DNA of 64,000 bases from Bog-113 sp963752695 (GCA_963752695.1 CAVVZB010000001.1:124001-188000); one strand, 5' to 3'. Counted from the first letter of the stretch, positions 42,945-52,403 are shown. Program-made: numbers and translations. The notes: generated by a model from the sequence alone, not told the origin.

Positions 42945-44891
42945 TTACATATAAGCGGGAATCTGAATTCCCAGGATACGCAGCACGATCTCTAACTGCG
43001 CGCGGAAGAACTCATTCATCCATAGTAAAAAGACCTTGCGCTCGCGGTCCGGCTCGCTCAAGATCGGATACTGGTGATAGAAGTTATTGAAGGCCTGCGC
43101 CAGTTGAAACGCATATCGCGAAACGTGGGCCGGCTCGCCCGCACCGATGGCCCGCTCGACGATGGCGTCCGCCTTGGATGAAGCGACCAGCACCTGCCAG
43201 AAGTCCTCACTGGCGAGTTGACGTTCTAAGGCCTCGCGAGTCAACTCGGACTGGAAATCGGGAACCGTCTCGCCGCGCTCAACAAGCTTGCGAAGGATGT
43301 TGCGCGCGCGCACGGCGGCGTACTGGACATAGGGTCCAGTTTCGCCTTCGAAGCTCAAAGCTTCTTGAAAGTCGAATGCGATGACTGTATTGCGGGTGAA
43401 CTTCAGCAGGAAGAAGCGGAGCGCTCCAATGGCGATCTCGCGGGCGACGCGCAACTTCGATTCTTCGGATTCCTCGGCGTGCCGGGAGGTCACTTCGGCC
43501 ATGGCGGTCTCGATCAACTTATCCATTAAGTCGTCGGCCTTGACGCCTTGGCCCTTGCGTCCCGCGACTTCGATGTAAGGCCGGCGTTGATCCTCTTCGG
43601 ATAGAGTGATCCCCAGATCGGCGCAGCAACGCGGCGATAGCGCGACCATCTCATATGAGAAGTGAATCGATTGCGCGGCTTGTTCATTAGCGCCCAGCGC
43701 TTTCAGACCGGCAACGACGACATCCTGTAAATAGGATTGCCGGGAATCGATCACATTGTAGACGCGGGTTGCGCGTCCGAACTCCGGCGAGGGAACAGCT
43801 GGATCGATCGCGGTGGAGACCCAGAGCTCATGACCACCGGGGTATGTCATCAAGGGCCGGTAGTAGAAATCTTTTCCTAACAGCCCGAACTTCCAGAGTT
43901 GATAGGCGATATCCTTCCCTACATAAGTCACGGTGCCGTTGGAGCGCACGATGACTTTCCCATCTTCGGCTTCCGCATCGGTAGAGAAGGCGGACGCAGG
44001 CATAACATAGCAGCCCGCGTTTTTGCCTTCGGTCTCAAGGTAGACTGCGCCTGTTTTCTTCAGCAGGTCGAACGCATAGGCCCAGAACTTCAGGTAAAGA
44101 ATCTCGCTCTCACGTGGGAGCACATCGTACTCGACGCCGAGCCGAAGCATGGTCCTCAAGTGGCACTGGACGACGGTGTCGGCGACTAAGTGGCCCATTT
44201 GAGCCAAGTCGCCGGAATCGGATTCGATGGCGTGGAGAGTCTCCGCGCGCCAGGCCAGCGCCTCGGGATGCTCCTTATAATACTGGCTAGTCCTGGCATA
44301 TAAGTCCCAACAAAGATAGTCGAAGCGGGTCGTCTCGATCAAATCTTCTACTTCGGCCGGGCTCTTCTTCTCAAGGTAATGGAAACCGACCACGACATCG
44401 GCGACCTGTACGCCGGTGTTATCGATGTAGTTCTGCACCTCGACGCGCCGCCCGTTGGCTCGCATCATGCGCACGAACGTGTCGCCCAAAACCGCATTGC
44501 GAAGGTGCCCGATGTGAGCCGCTTTATTGGGATTGATGTTGGTGTGCTCGACGATGATTTTGCCGGCGATGGGCGAAGCGCCGCGCGTCGTGCCGCGGAG
44601 TAAGCTCTCCGCGTAGAACCCGCGATCCAACCGGACGTTGATGTATCCGTTGCCGGCGATCTCGAAGGCTTGTACACCGGCGACGGGGTCCAAGGCTTCT
44701 ACAATCTGCTGAGCAATCGTCTTGGGCGGCTGCCGCAGTTCTTTAGCGAGCTGAAATGCGGCCGGGATGGCAAGCTCTCCGAAGCTCGATTGCTTCGGCT
44801 GCTCAACGTTGATCTGGCGGTCGATACCGAAGCGAATGGAAATAGCCGACGCGAACGCCAGCTGTAGGGACTTCTCGATTTCCTGAAACAT
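42945..44891 (-). CDS. argS: Arginyl-tRNA synthetase
   Basis: A 648-residue class I synthetase. The N-terminal Add domain (about 1-105) recognises tRNA. The HIGH motif is in NINPNKAAHIGHLRNAVLGD, and the KMSKS equivalent is in AGRKGQGVKADDLMDKL. DALR anticodon-binding features lie at the end (SRYAFQLAQAFNNFYHQYPIL, RAQLEIVLRILGIQIPAYM). It is convergent with dnaB (10 bp apart) and follows acnA by 9 bp on the same strand. Confidence 0.97.
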   Translation of the reverse strand: MFQEIEKSLQLAFASAISIRFGIDRQINVEQPKQSSFGELAIPAAFQLAKELRQPPKTIAQQIVEALDPVAGVQAFEIAGNGYINVRLDRGFYAESLLRGTTRGASPIAGKIIVEHTNINPNKAAHIGHLRNAVLGDTFVRMMRANGRRVEVQNYIDNTGVQVADVVVGFHYLEKKSPAEVEDLIETTRFDYLCWDLYARTSQYYKEHPEALAWRAETLHAIESDSGDLAQMGHLVADTVVQCHLRTMLRLGVEYDVLPRESEILYLKFWAYAFDLLKKTGAVYLETEGKNAGCYVMPASAFSTDAEAEDGKVIVRSNGTVTYVGKDIAYQLWKFGLLGKDFYYRPLMTYPGGHELWVSTAIDPAVPSPEFGRATRVYNVIDSRQSYLQDVVVAGLKALGANEQAAQSIHFSYEMVALSPRCCADLGITLSEEDQRRPYIEVAGRKGQGVKADDLMDKLIETAMAEVTSRHAEESEESKLRVAREIAIGALRFFLLKFTRNTVIAFDFQEALSFEGETGPYVQYAAVRARNILRKLVERGETVPDFQSELTREALERQLASEDFWQVLVASSKADAIVERAIGAGEPAHVSRYAFQLAQAFNNFYHQYPILSEPDRERKVFLLWMNEFFRAQLEIVLRILGIQIPAYM

Positions 44892-44900
44892 CGGCTCTGA

Positions 44901-47579
44901 CTAGGCCGCGGCACCGGCCGCAAGCTGCCGCAACACGAACGGAAGGATGCCGCCGTTTCGGAAGTACTCGGCTTCCTGGGGCGTGTCCACGCGGACGAGT
45001 GCATCGAACTCTTTACAAGCGCCGTCCTTGCCGATCGCTATTACACGTGCACGGGGTTTGCCCGATAGCGCTGCGCTCACGCCCAAGATGGAAAACGTTT
45101 CTTTACCGGTCAATTTAAGAATCTGCGCGGTATCGCCGGGCAGGTATTGCAACGGAAGAACACCCATGCCGACGAGATTGGTTCGATGAATACGCTCAAA
45201 GCTTTCCGCGATGACGGCCTTCACTCCGAGTAAGTTAACTCCCTTGGCGGCCCAATCCCGCGAGGAACCCGAGCCGTACTCCTTACCGGCCAGGATCATG
45301 AGCGGTACGCCTTCGCCCTGATACTTCATGGAGGCATCGTAGATAAACATCTGTTCGCCATCGGGTAGGTGAAGGGTATAACCGCCTTCGGTTCCAGGGG
45401 CCAACTGATTCTTCAGCCGGATGTTAGCCAAGGTGCCGCGCACCATTACCTCGTGGTTACCACGCCGCGCTCCGTAACTATTGAAATCGGCAGGCCGGAC
45501 ACCTTGGCCGATCAGATACTTACCCGCCGGACTATCAGCTGGGATGTTGCCCGCAGGGGAGATGTGATCGGTGGTCACCGAATCGCCAAGCATCGCAAGC
45601 ACGCGCATTCCGGTCAAGTCCGCGATCTCGGCTTTGGGATCCAACATGTTTTCGAAATAAGGCGGTTTCTTGATGTAAGTCGAACTCTGATCCCACACGA
45701 AAGTCTCGCCCGTGGGAACGTCCATGTTGGCCCAGTTGGCGTCGCCCTGAAAGGCTTCTTCGTAACTAGTGCGGAACATCTCGGCGTTCACGGTTTTGGC
45801 GATGGCTTCCTGGATCTCCGCGGTGCTTGGCCAGATATCCCGCAGGTACACGGGCTTGCCGTCGGAGCCAGTGCCGAGCGGGTCGGTTTGCAGATCACAA
45901 TCGACGCGCCCGGTCAAAGCATAGGCAACAACCAGAGGCGGCGAGGCCAAATAATTGGCTTTGACCAAGGCGTTGATGCGCCCTTCGAAGTTGCGATTTC
46001 CGCTGAGCACGGCGGCGGCAATCAGCGATCCTCCTTGAATAGCCGAAGCGACCGGCTCAGGAAGCGGCCCGGAGTTGCCGATGCAAGTCGTGCAGCCATA
46101 GCCCACGAGATTGAAGTGCAGCGCCTCCAGATAGGGCATGAGACCGGCTTCGGTCAAGTAGTCAAAGACCACTTTCGATCCGGGCGCGAGACTTGTCTTC
46201 ACCCACGGCTTCGTTTTCAAGCCACGCTCTACGGCGTTTCTGGCAAGCAGCCCGGCCGCAATCATGACCGAGGGATTCGAGGTGTTGGTGCAGCTAGTAA
46301 TGGCCGCGATGACGACGGCGCCGCTATCGAGCGTGCCTTCATATTCATCCATCGCCAGCGGAGCTTTCTTCTTCAGCGAGTCTTTGAAGGCCGCTTGGAA
46401 ATTGGCTTTGACCTCGCCGAGATTAACTCGATCCTGAGGACGTTTGGGACCGGCCATGGATGGGACCACGGTCGCCAGGTCCAGTTCGATCACATCAGAA
46501 AAGAGTGGATCGCGCAGAGTGTCGGTTCGGAACAGGCCTTGTTCTTTTGAGTAGATTTCGATCAGATCGATCAGATCCGGCGGGCGATTACTGGCGCGCA
46601 GATAGTTCAATGTTTCCGCGTCGACGGGAAAGAATCCGATGGTGGCGCCATACTCGGGCGCCATGTTGGCGACGGTAGCGCGGTCGGCAAGACTGAGCGC
46701 GCTTAAACCCTGGCCGTAGAATTCCACAAACTTGCCAACCACGCCTTTCTTGCGGAGCATTTGCGTGATAGTCAAGACCAGGTCGGTTGCGGTGCAGCCC
46801 TCGGTTAGGCGTCCAAAGAGCTTAAACCCGACAACTGGCGGCAGAAGCATGGAGATAGGTTGGCCCAACATGCACGCTTCGGCTTCGATCCCGCCAACGC
46901 CCCATCCAACGACACCCAGGCCGTTGATCATGGTGGTGTGCGAATCGGTGCCGACAACGGTATCGGGGTAAACGGAGACACCTGCGGGAGTGGTGTTGCG
47001 GAATACGACAGGCGCCAGAAACTCCAGGTTGACCTGATGCACGATGCCGGTATCGGGAGGCACCACGCGAAAGTTTCGGAACGAGGTTTGTCCCCAGCGC
47101 AGGAGTAAGTAGCGCTCGCGATTGCGCTGGAATTCCAGTAGCGCGTTGATGGAGAACGAATCCTTACTGCCGAACGAATCTACCTGGACGGAGTGATCGA
47201 TGACCAGATCGGCGGGCAGGAGCGGATTGGCTAATCCGGGATCGGCGCCCATGGCCGCAAGAGCATCGCGCATAGCCGCAAGATCGACAACGGCCGGCAC
47301 GCCTGTAAAGTCTTGCAGGAGTACGCGGGCGGGCATGAAGCTAATCTCTCGGGGATCGGGTCCGCCAACACCACGAGCGACATAGTCGACATCATCCGGA
47401 CCGACCTTCCGGCCGTCCTCGTGCCGAAGAAGGTTCTCCAACATGATCTTGGTGGAAAACGGCAGCCGCGAGACATTGGCGACACCTTTTTCTTCCAAAG
47501 TCGTGAGGCGGTGGTAGTGATAATTTACTCCGCCGGCCTGCAAAACAGACGCGGTTCCGAACGAATTTGAACTGTTCAT
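44901..47579 (-). CDS. acnA: Aconitate hydratase A
   Basis: An 892-residue TCA-cycle enzyme converting citrate to isocitrate via a 4Fe-4S cluster. The cluster ligands are Cys in IAAITSCTNTSNPS and both Cys of GYGCTTCIGNSGPL. GTDSHTTMINGLGVVGWGVGG and the C-terminal swivel domain's GKEYGSGSSRDWAAKG are canonical. Length matches the AcnA/IRP1 family. There is no clear ribosome site; instead a 6-bp hairpin sits one base before the ATG. It probably shares a transcript with argS. Confidence 0.97.
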   Translation of the reverse strand: MNSSNSFGTASVLQAGGVNYHYHRLTTLEEKGVANVSRLPFSTKIMLENLLRHEDGRKVGPDDVDYVARGVGGPDPREISFMPARVLLQDFTGVPAVVDLAAMRDALAAMGADPGLANPLLPADLVIDHSVQVDSFGSKDSFSINALLEFQRNRERYLLLRWGQTSFRNFRVVPPDTGIVHQVNLEFLAPVVFRNTTPAGVSVYPDTVVGTDSHTTMINGLGVVGWGVGGIEAEACMLGQPISMLLPPVVGFKLFGRLTEGCTATDLVLTITQMLRKKGVVGKFVEFYGQGLSALSLADRATVANMAPEYGATIGFFPVDAETLNYLRASNRPPDLIDLIEIYSKEQGLFRTDTLRDPLFSDVIELDLATVVPSMAGPKRPQDRVNLGEVKANFQAAFKDSLKKKAPLAMDEYEGTLDSGAVVIAAITSCTNTSNPSVMIAAGLLARNAVERGLKTKPWVKTSLAPGSKVVFDYLTEAGLMPYLEALHFNLVGYGCTTCIGNSGPLPEPVASAIQGGSLIAAAVLSGNRNFEGRINALVKANYLASPPLVVAYALTGRVDCDLQTDPLGTGSDGKPVYLRDIWPSTAEIQEAIAKTVNAEMFRTSYEEAFQGDANWANMDVPTGETFVWDQSSTYIKKPPYFENMLDPKAEIADLTGMRVLAMLGDSVTTDHISPAGNIPADSPAGKYLIGQGVRPADFNSYGARRGNHEVMVRGTLANIRLKNQLAPGTEGGYTLHLPDGEQMFIYDASMKYQGEGVPLMILAGKEYGSGSSRDWAAKGVNLLGVKAVIAESFERIHRTNLVGMGVLPLQYLPGDTAQILKLTGKETFSILGVSAALSGKPRARVIAIGKDGACKEFDALVRVDTPQEAEYFRNGGILPFVLRQLAAGAAA

Positions 47580-47580
47580 G

Positions 47581-47606
47581 GCCTGTAATCAGTGTAGCGA
47601 ACAGGC
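47581..47606 (-). other. Hairpin directly upstream of the acnA start codon
   Basis: GCCTGT (47581-47586) and ACAGGC (47601-47606) pair perfectly around a 14-base loop. In the mRNA this stem ends one base before the acnA ATG, where a ribosome site should be, and none is visible. It could restrict initiation or bind a protein. The mRNA-strand loop does not contain the iron-responsive CAGUGN sequence. Confidence 0.3.
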
Positions 47607-47679
47607 GAAGCAGGTAAGTTAAGTTTGCAGGCTCAAACCATTAGGAATCAACGGGCTGACATGCAGATGGAGGTGGGAA

Positions 47680-48399
47680 TCAGGCTCCGCCGGGGGTTCG
47701 CTGCTCTTTGAGATAGTTCTGCACCACCCGCCGGACGTATTGACGCGTCTCGGCATATGGGGGGACACCCTTATATTTGTCGACAGCGCCGGGGCCGGCA
47801 TTGTAAGCGGCGAGAGCCCGAATCACCTGATCGTCATTCTTGGCGTAGCGCAGGAGCAATTCGGTCAGGTACTTGGTTCCCGCCTCGATGTTCTGCAAGG
47901 GATCGCGCGGATTAGCGCCTAACTGCCGGGCGGTGGCGGGCATTAGTTGCATCAGCCCGATGGCGCCTTTTGGCGAAACCGCGTCGGGATGGAACCCCGA
48001 TTCCTGCCGGATGACACTTTCCACAAGGGCCACAAGTTCCAGCGGAAGCTTCTGCTTGGCGACAGTTGCGCGGATCATTTCCTGGGTGGTGAGTGCGGAA
48101 TTGGGCACGCTTGTGCACGTTTTGGGTGCTTCACAAGAGTTTTGACGAAACAAACCCAACTGGACGGAAGTGGCTGGGGCAGGCTGCGTATATTCTTCTA
48201 CTTTCACTTCGGCAATCAAGGCAGCCGGCAATTCAGTGACTCCACCCGCGCCGTCATACACCTTGATTACATTGCCTTGCGATAGCTCGTGCCGGTCGGC
48301 ATGAAGCTCGAAGCCGCTGGTAAGTACGATGCGCTCGCCGGCCTGCAGCCCGGAAGCCAAGGCGACCAACGCTCCTGTAAGCTTAAGAATTCGCCGCAT
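47680..48399 (-). CDS. Lytic transglycosylase (SLT family)
   Basis: A 239-residue peptidoglycan lyase. The signal peptide is residues 1 to about 20 (LKLTGALVALASGLQAG). A beta-rich N-terminal region (about 20-70) has VIKVYDGAGGVTELPAALI. The SLT domain starts near residue 105 with catalytic Glu133 in VIRQESGFHPDAVSPKGAIGLMQLMPAT; NIEAGTKYLTELLLRY and ALAAYNAGPGAV follow. ATG 48399 overlaps the thrC ATG on the other strand by two bases. A GTG further upstream with a GGGAGA ribosome site would give a longer basic N-terminus. Confidence 0.88.
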   Translation of the reverse strand: MRRILKLTGALVALASGLQAGERIVLTSGFELHADRHELSQGNVIKVYDGAGGVTELPAALIAEVKVEEYTQPAPATSVQLGLFRQNSCEAPKTCTSVPNSALTTQEMIRATVAKQKLPLELVALVESVIRQESGFHPDAVSPKGAIGLMQLMPATARQLGANPRDPLQNIEAGTKYLTELLLRYAKNDDQVIRALAAYNAGPGAVDKYKGVPPYAETRQYVRRVVQNYLKEQRTPGGA

Positions 48400-49537
48400 G
48401 GATACTCTATCGACTCTGACGCACCTGGAGTGTACTCTGTGCAGCACGAAATTCTCTCCCGCTATACCCCAAAGCCTCTGCACCTGCGGTGGGCTCCTTT
48501 TTGCCCGTTATGACCTAAAACGCGCCCGCGAGACCTGGGAACGGCAGACACTTGTAACCGCAACCCGCTCGATCTGGCGCTATGCGCCGATGCTACCGGT
48601 GCGCGATACACAGTTTATTATCTCACTCGGAGAGGGATTTACCCCGCTCCTTGCCGCGCCGCGGACGCAAAAGCGTCTAGGTTTGTCACGCCTCTTACTG
48701 AAAGACGAGAGTCTCAACCCGACGGGCTCAATCAAAGCGAGGGGGCTGTCCTGTGCAATCTCAATGTGCAGACAGTTGGGAGTCAAACGGGTGGCGGCTT
48801 CGTCGGCGGGAAACGTGGCAAGCGCCACGGCAGCGTATGCGGCAGCGGCTGGAATTGAAGCTTTCCTCTTTATGCCGCAGGACGTTCCGCAATCGAACTT
48901 CATTGAGTGCCAGGCTTATGGAGCTCACGTGACCCTGGTAGCGGGCCTGATTAGTGACTGCTCCCGAGTGCTCACGGAGCGGAAAGGGCAAGAGGATTGG
49001 TTTGAACTAAGTACGTTGAAAGAACCTTATCGCGTGGAAGGCAACAAAACGGCGGGGTATGAGCTTGCCGAACAGCTAGGCTGGAAGCTTCCCGACGTTA
49101 TTCTTTATCCGGCCGGGGGCGGGGTTGGCCTTATCGGGATCTGGAAGGCATTCAGCGAGATGGAGCAGTTAGGTTGGATTGGGCCAGAACGGCCTAAGAT
49201 GATCGCGGTCGAAGCTGCCGGACGTCAGCCAATTGTACGCGCGTTCGAGCAAGACCCGGAGCACAGCGGAACAACAATCACAGTCAGTGACCGAGAGCGG
49301 ATCGACGCTGGAATTCAAGTTGCATCCGAGGATGGACTCTTCCTGGCGCCGGAAGGCGCGGCGTGCGTCAAGGCGCTCGAGAAACTCGTACAGTCCGGGT
49401 TCGTTGAGCCGGCCGAACAAGTAGTCATCTACAACACGGGTTCCGGGTTGAAATATCTAGAAGCTTATTCCACCCGTTTCCCGCGCAGTAGTTCGAGCGA
49501 TGCCGATAAGCTCGGCGGCTTGATCACACCGCGCTAA
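48398..49537 (+). CDS. thrC: Threonine synthase
   Basis: A 379-residue PLP enzyme (fold type II) converting O-phosphohomoserine to threonine. An N-terminal zinc ribbon uses Cys12, Cys15, Cys28 and Cys30 (CTLC, CTCGG). PLP-binding Lys113 lies in ESLNPTGSIKARGL. ASSAGNVASATAAYAAAAGI, STLKEPYRVEGNKT and ILYPAGGGVGLIGIWKAF are characteristic of the GSxKARG subgroup of ThrC. ATG 48398 fits where the zinc ribbon should begin; there is no ribosome site upstream, so it may be leaderless. The start codon overlaps that of the divergent lytic transglycosylase. Confidence 0.9.
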   Translation: MDTLSTLTHLECTLCSTKFSPAIPQSLCTCGGLLFARYDLKRARETWERQTLVTATRSIWRYAPMLPVRDTQFIISLGEGFTPLLAAPRTQKRLGLSRLLLKDESLNPTGSIKARGLSCAISMCRQLGVKRVAASSAGNVASATAAYAAAAGIEAFLFMPQDVPQSNFIECQAYGAHVTLVAGLISDCSRVLTERKGQEDWFELSTLKEPYRVEGNKTAGYELAEQLGWKLPDVILYPAGGGVGLIGIWKAFSEMEQLGWIGPERPKMIAVEAAGRQPIVRAFEQDPEHSGTTITVSDRERIDAGIQVASEDGLFLAPEGAACVKALEKLVQSGFVEPAEQVVIYNTGSGLKYLEAYSTRFPRSSSSDADKLGGLITPR

Positions 49538-49569
49538 GTTGCCCGGAGAGTCTACTCAGGCAAATGGGC

Positions 49570-49986
49570 CTAGGAAGACTTCTTGGCTGCGGCCCAGCGT
49601 TTGCGTTGCGCTTCCGCCATACGGGCGCGCGCTTCCGGGCTGATTGCCCGCTTTCCTTTCTTGCCGCGCTTGGGGCTAGATGACGCACCGGCCGAAGAGC
49701 CTTGCTCGCCCTTGGAAGCCGCCCATCTCTTTCGCTGCGCATCGGCGATTCGTTTTCTTGCTTCCGGACTCATGCTGCGCTTCTTAGTGGAGGAGGAGCG
49801 GCTCGGTTCCGGCGCGGGAGCAGCTTCCTTGGCAGGAGCGGGTTTGCTTCTACCTTGGAGCAATTGCTCGATTTGCTTCATCTGCTCGTCGATCTTCGAC
49901 TTTTCGTGCTCCAGACCGCGAAGTGCGGCCTCGAGTATCTCCCGGCTTAACTCTGAAGTGTTGGTCACAGATACATAGTAAGTCAT
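49570..49986 (-). CDS. Basic protein with coiled coil and two SPEARxRxAxAQRKRWAAxK repeats
   Basis: A 138-residue protein. Residues about 10-45 form a heptad-rich coiled coil (LEHEKSKIDEQMKQIEQLL). An Ala/Pro/Ser/Lys-rich linker leads to repeat 1, MSPEARKRIADAQRKRWAASK. A second linker (KRGKKGKR) leads to repeat 2, ISPEARARMAEAQRKRWAAAK, near the C-terminus. The repeat resembles NUMOD3-like and AT-hook-adjacent DNA-binding motifs, with a helix of Arg/Lys/Gln. ATG 49986 is taken; TTG 49998 is possible, and neither has a ribosome site. I infer a nucleoid- or RNA-binding role but know no characterised homologue. Confidence 0.65.
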   Translation of the reverse strand: MTYYVSVTNTSELSREILEAALRGLEHEKSKIDEQMKQIEQLLQGRSKPAPAKEAAPAPEPSRSSSTKKRSMSPEARKRIADAQRKRWAASKGEQGSSAGASSSPKRGKKGKRAISPEARARMAEAQRKRWAAAKKSS

Positions 49987-50106
49987 TTGAAAAGACAAAT
50001 GGCGGCATAACGATCCGGCACGGACGAAAACCGTGAGTTTCTATCTGATCTAAGGAGTCAGGCAAGGCAAGCAACCTGAAGATTCGCCGTTTTCGGGAGA
50101 CTGTTG

Positions 50107-50979
50107 CTACTTAGCCTGGGCCAGAGTGGTCTTGAGCCACTCCACCATCTCGGCCTTCCAGTGCTGCATCCCGGGATCTTTCCAACTGCTCATACCGTGA
50201 CCGCCGCCCTCGATGGTGATTAGTTGGCACTTGGCCTGGACCTTGCTCATTGCGGCGCACATATTGACGGATTGGTCGTAGAGCACCTGATCGTCCTTTG
50301 TACCGTGAAGGCAGAGAAATGGCGGCATTCCCTGGTGCACGGCGTTGATTGGACCTATGGCGCGCAACTTAGCCAGGCCCTCGGCGTCTAGAGACGCAGC
50401 CCCGAAAAAGTGGATGCCGCCCCCGTTAGCCGCATGCCGATTCACAGTAGCCATGTCAAAGCGCTCGGGATGATCGCGGCGGGCTTCCGCGAGACTGGCA
50501 TAGTCGACAGGCCCGTAGAAATCGACGACAGCGGCTATATGTGTCTCGGGAGTTTCATGGGTTCCGGCATAGTTGACCAGGAAGCCACCGGCAGACTCGC
50601 CGATCAATGCGATGCGGCCGGTGTCAAGGTGATACTTTGCCGCATTCGCCTTTACCCAGACGATGGCGCTATTGAGATCCTCGATTGCCTGCGGAAACTG
50701 GAACTCCGGGGCCAAGCGGTAATCGACACTGAACCAGGCGAACCCGGCCTGCGTGAGCACGTCAAATAAGGGGCGCACGTTGGTATCTCGATGACCTCCG
50801 TCGAAACCGCCGCCGTGCACCAGGATAGCTGCCGGAAAGGGGCCCGGGCCATCGGGAATTCGTAAGTCGAGAAGGAGCGCCTTACCGTTGGGGTGGGAGA
50901 ACTCTACTGCCGACTCTTCCCTGGAGGCAGCGCTTGTTGAGACCAAGGCAAACATTAGAAAAAGCGCGATGATTCGCAT
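50107..50979 (-). CDS. Exported alpha/beta hydrolase (esterase/lipase family)
   Basis: A 290-residue esterase. The signal peptide is residues 1 to about 18 (IIALFLMFALVSTSAA). HGGGFDGG (55-62) is the oxyanion motif. The nucleophile is Ser129 in LIGESAGGFL. The Asp is in LHGTKDDQVLYDQS and His in IEGGGHGMSSW. This is the BD-FAE/acetyl-esterase layout, often deacetylating polysaccharides. It lies 20 bases after a GH5-like glycosidase on the same strand, which supports a role in glycan breakdown. Confidence 0.87.
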   Translation of the reverse strand: MRIIALFLMFALVSTSAASREESAVEFSHPNGKALLLDLRIPDGPGPFPAAILVHGGGFDGGHRDTNVRPLFDVLTQAGFAWFSVDYRLAPEFQFPQAIEDLNSAIVWVKANAAKYHLDTGRIALIGESAGGFLVNYAGTHETPETHIAAVVDFYGPVDYASLAEARRDHPERFDMATVNRHAANGGGIHFFGAASLDAEGLAKLRAIGPINAVHQGMPPFLCLHGTKDDQVLYDQSVNMCAAMSKVQAKCQLITIEGGGHGMSSWKDPGMQHWKAEMVEWLKTTLAQAK

Positions 50980-50999
50980 AGGGACGGATTTTATCAGGA

Positions 51000-52403
51000 T
51001 TACCGGCGGAGTATGATCGCAGCATCAGTAAGAATGGGCGGAAGGGTCAGCACCACTAACCCGTTGGTTGCGCGCATTTGCAAGGGTTGGTCCATTAGAC
51101 GACCCGCAGTTGTGTCCCAAGCGGTTGCGGAGATAGCTTCCGCGCTCGCCCCTTGCCAAGGTATCTGAACTTCCACGGGCAGCGGTTTGGCTTGCCTGTC
51201 CAAGATGCCGCGTCGCACGGGCCCTTTACGCAAGATCCACAAGATGGCCTGCCCGCTGTCTCCGCAGCCGAAAACTACGAAGTGCGGGGGACTCAAGATC
51301 TGTATCTCCTCATTCCAGTTACGGCGCGCAAACCGAGCCCAATCGACAAGAGACAAGAAGCCAGCCAGAGAGTGTTGCGCTTCCCGCATTCCGGGCGTGA
51401 GTGAGTGGGGCTTTCGGTTGGGCCATCGCATGCCGCCGCCCGCGCCGCCCGACGCTAAGTGCGCCCACTGCATGTGACGAAAGTATTCGTCATCGAACTC
51501 CGCCGGAAGCGTGCGGTGATGATCTTTGAAGGTGTGAATGGGCCCGTGCTCGCTATCGAAAAAGGGACGGCTCACGGGGGCTTGAGCAAGTGCTTCTCTT
51601 ACTAGACGTCCGGTACTGATGGCGGGCTCTACTGTATTGCGCGGTGCGTCTATCGTGCCCTCTTCATAGAAGTGCGTTGTGGCAAAGTCCAGACCAGGAT
51701 GCTGATAGATCACTTCCTGAAGCCGCGGGCGTTGTTGCGCTAAGGGCAGAAATGTGGAGACGGTAGTCAGGTGCGCGCGTCCAAAAAGCCGGAGCTCGGT
51801 CTGGCGAAGATGCGCAGTGATATCGGTGACATACGCGGCGGCGTTCTCAATCGAATCGAGGCCGTAAGCGGGGTGTAACTCATTCCATAAGTCCCAGGCA
51901 AAGATGGCGCCGGAGTGTCCCCAGCGCGCTGTTACAAAATCCAGCCTGGCCTTGGCGCAGGCGCGGGTTGGTTCGTCGAGAAAGAAGCGTTCGCGTTGGG
52001 TACACGGGCCGCCATTGGCTGCGTTGTAAGGGTGCTTGTTCCACCGACGCCACATCCAGAATGTGTCGAACGGAGTTAGCAGAACGCGTAAGTTGAATTC
52101 GCGGCAAAGCTCAAAGATGTCGTCCCAGAGCTTCACCATGGCGGGCTGAAATCGCCCTACGGGCCGCTCAAAGTAACGATGATCGTGATGGCAGTATTCA
52201 AGCATCAGCCGTAATACAGTGACTCCGGAGCGCGCTAGGAGAGCGAAGTATTCACGGGTTGGGGCGGGATCACGGCGGCGGAAAAGCGCGCTGAACTCAG
52301 GCCACTCTAAAGCGTCGTTTTGGCCAATAGGAGTCCAGGACGCGCCATCATCCAGGCAGAAGTATGGTGAGCCTTTGCAGACATTCACCCAAGGCTGAGT
52401 CAT
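51000..52403 (-). CDS. GH5-like glycoside hydrolase
   Basis: A 467-residue (beta/alpha)8 protein. The acid/base candidate is Glu175 in FAWDLWNELHP, and the nucleophile candidate is Glu285 in PFFDSEHGPIH; this spacing and the NE motif fit clan GH-A. VLRLMLEYCHHD and RVLLTPFDTFWMWRRWNKHPY line the cleft. A C-terminal beta region (about 375-467) follows. No signal peptide is visible from ATG 52403; the open frame extends upstream to 52517, but it overlaps purA and adds none. It may be intracellular. It follows purA by 25 bases. Family is inferred; substrate unknown. Confidence 0.75.
   Translation of the reverse strand: MTQPWVNVCKGSPYFCLDDGASWTPIGQNDALEWPEFSALFRRRDPAPTREYFALLARSGVTVLRLMLEYCHHDHRYFERPVGRFQPAMVKLWDDIFELCREFNLRVLLTPFDTFWMWRRWNKHPYNAANGGPCTQRERFFLDEPTRACAKARLDFVTARWGHSGAIFAWDLWNELHPAYGLDSIENAAAYVTDITAHLRQTELRLFGRAHLTTVSTFLPLAQQRPRLQEVIYQHPGLDFATTHFYEEGTIDAPRNTVEPAISTGRLVREALAQAPVSRPFFDSEHGPIHTFKDHHRTLPAEFDDEYFRHMQWAHLASGGAGGGMRWPNRKPHSLTPGMREAQHSLAGFLSLVDWARFARRNWNEEIQILSPPHFVVFGCGDSGQAILWILRKGPVRRGILDRQAKPLPVEVQIPWQGASAEAISATAWDTTAGRLMDQPLQMRATNGLVVLTLPPILTDAAIILRR

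Noticed and set aside
45369..46550. A 393-codon open frame on the plus strand within acnA
   Set aside because: It lies antisense to the fully conserved aconitase gene, has no family motifs and matches the pattern of GC-rich antisense openness.
47581..47606. Iron-responsive element at acnA
   Set aside because: The CAGTGT loop sequence is on the non-coding strand, so the mRNA does not carry the IRE loop; only the hairpin itself was kept as a low-confidence feature.
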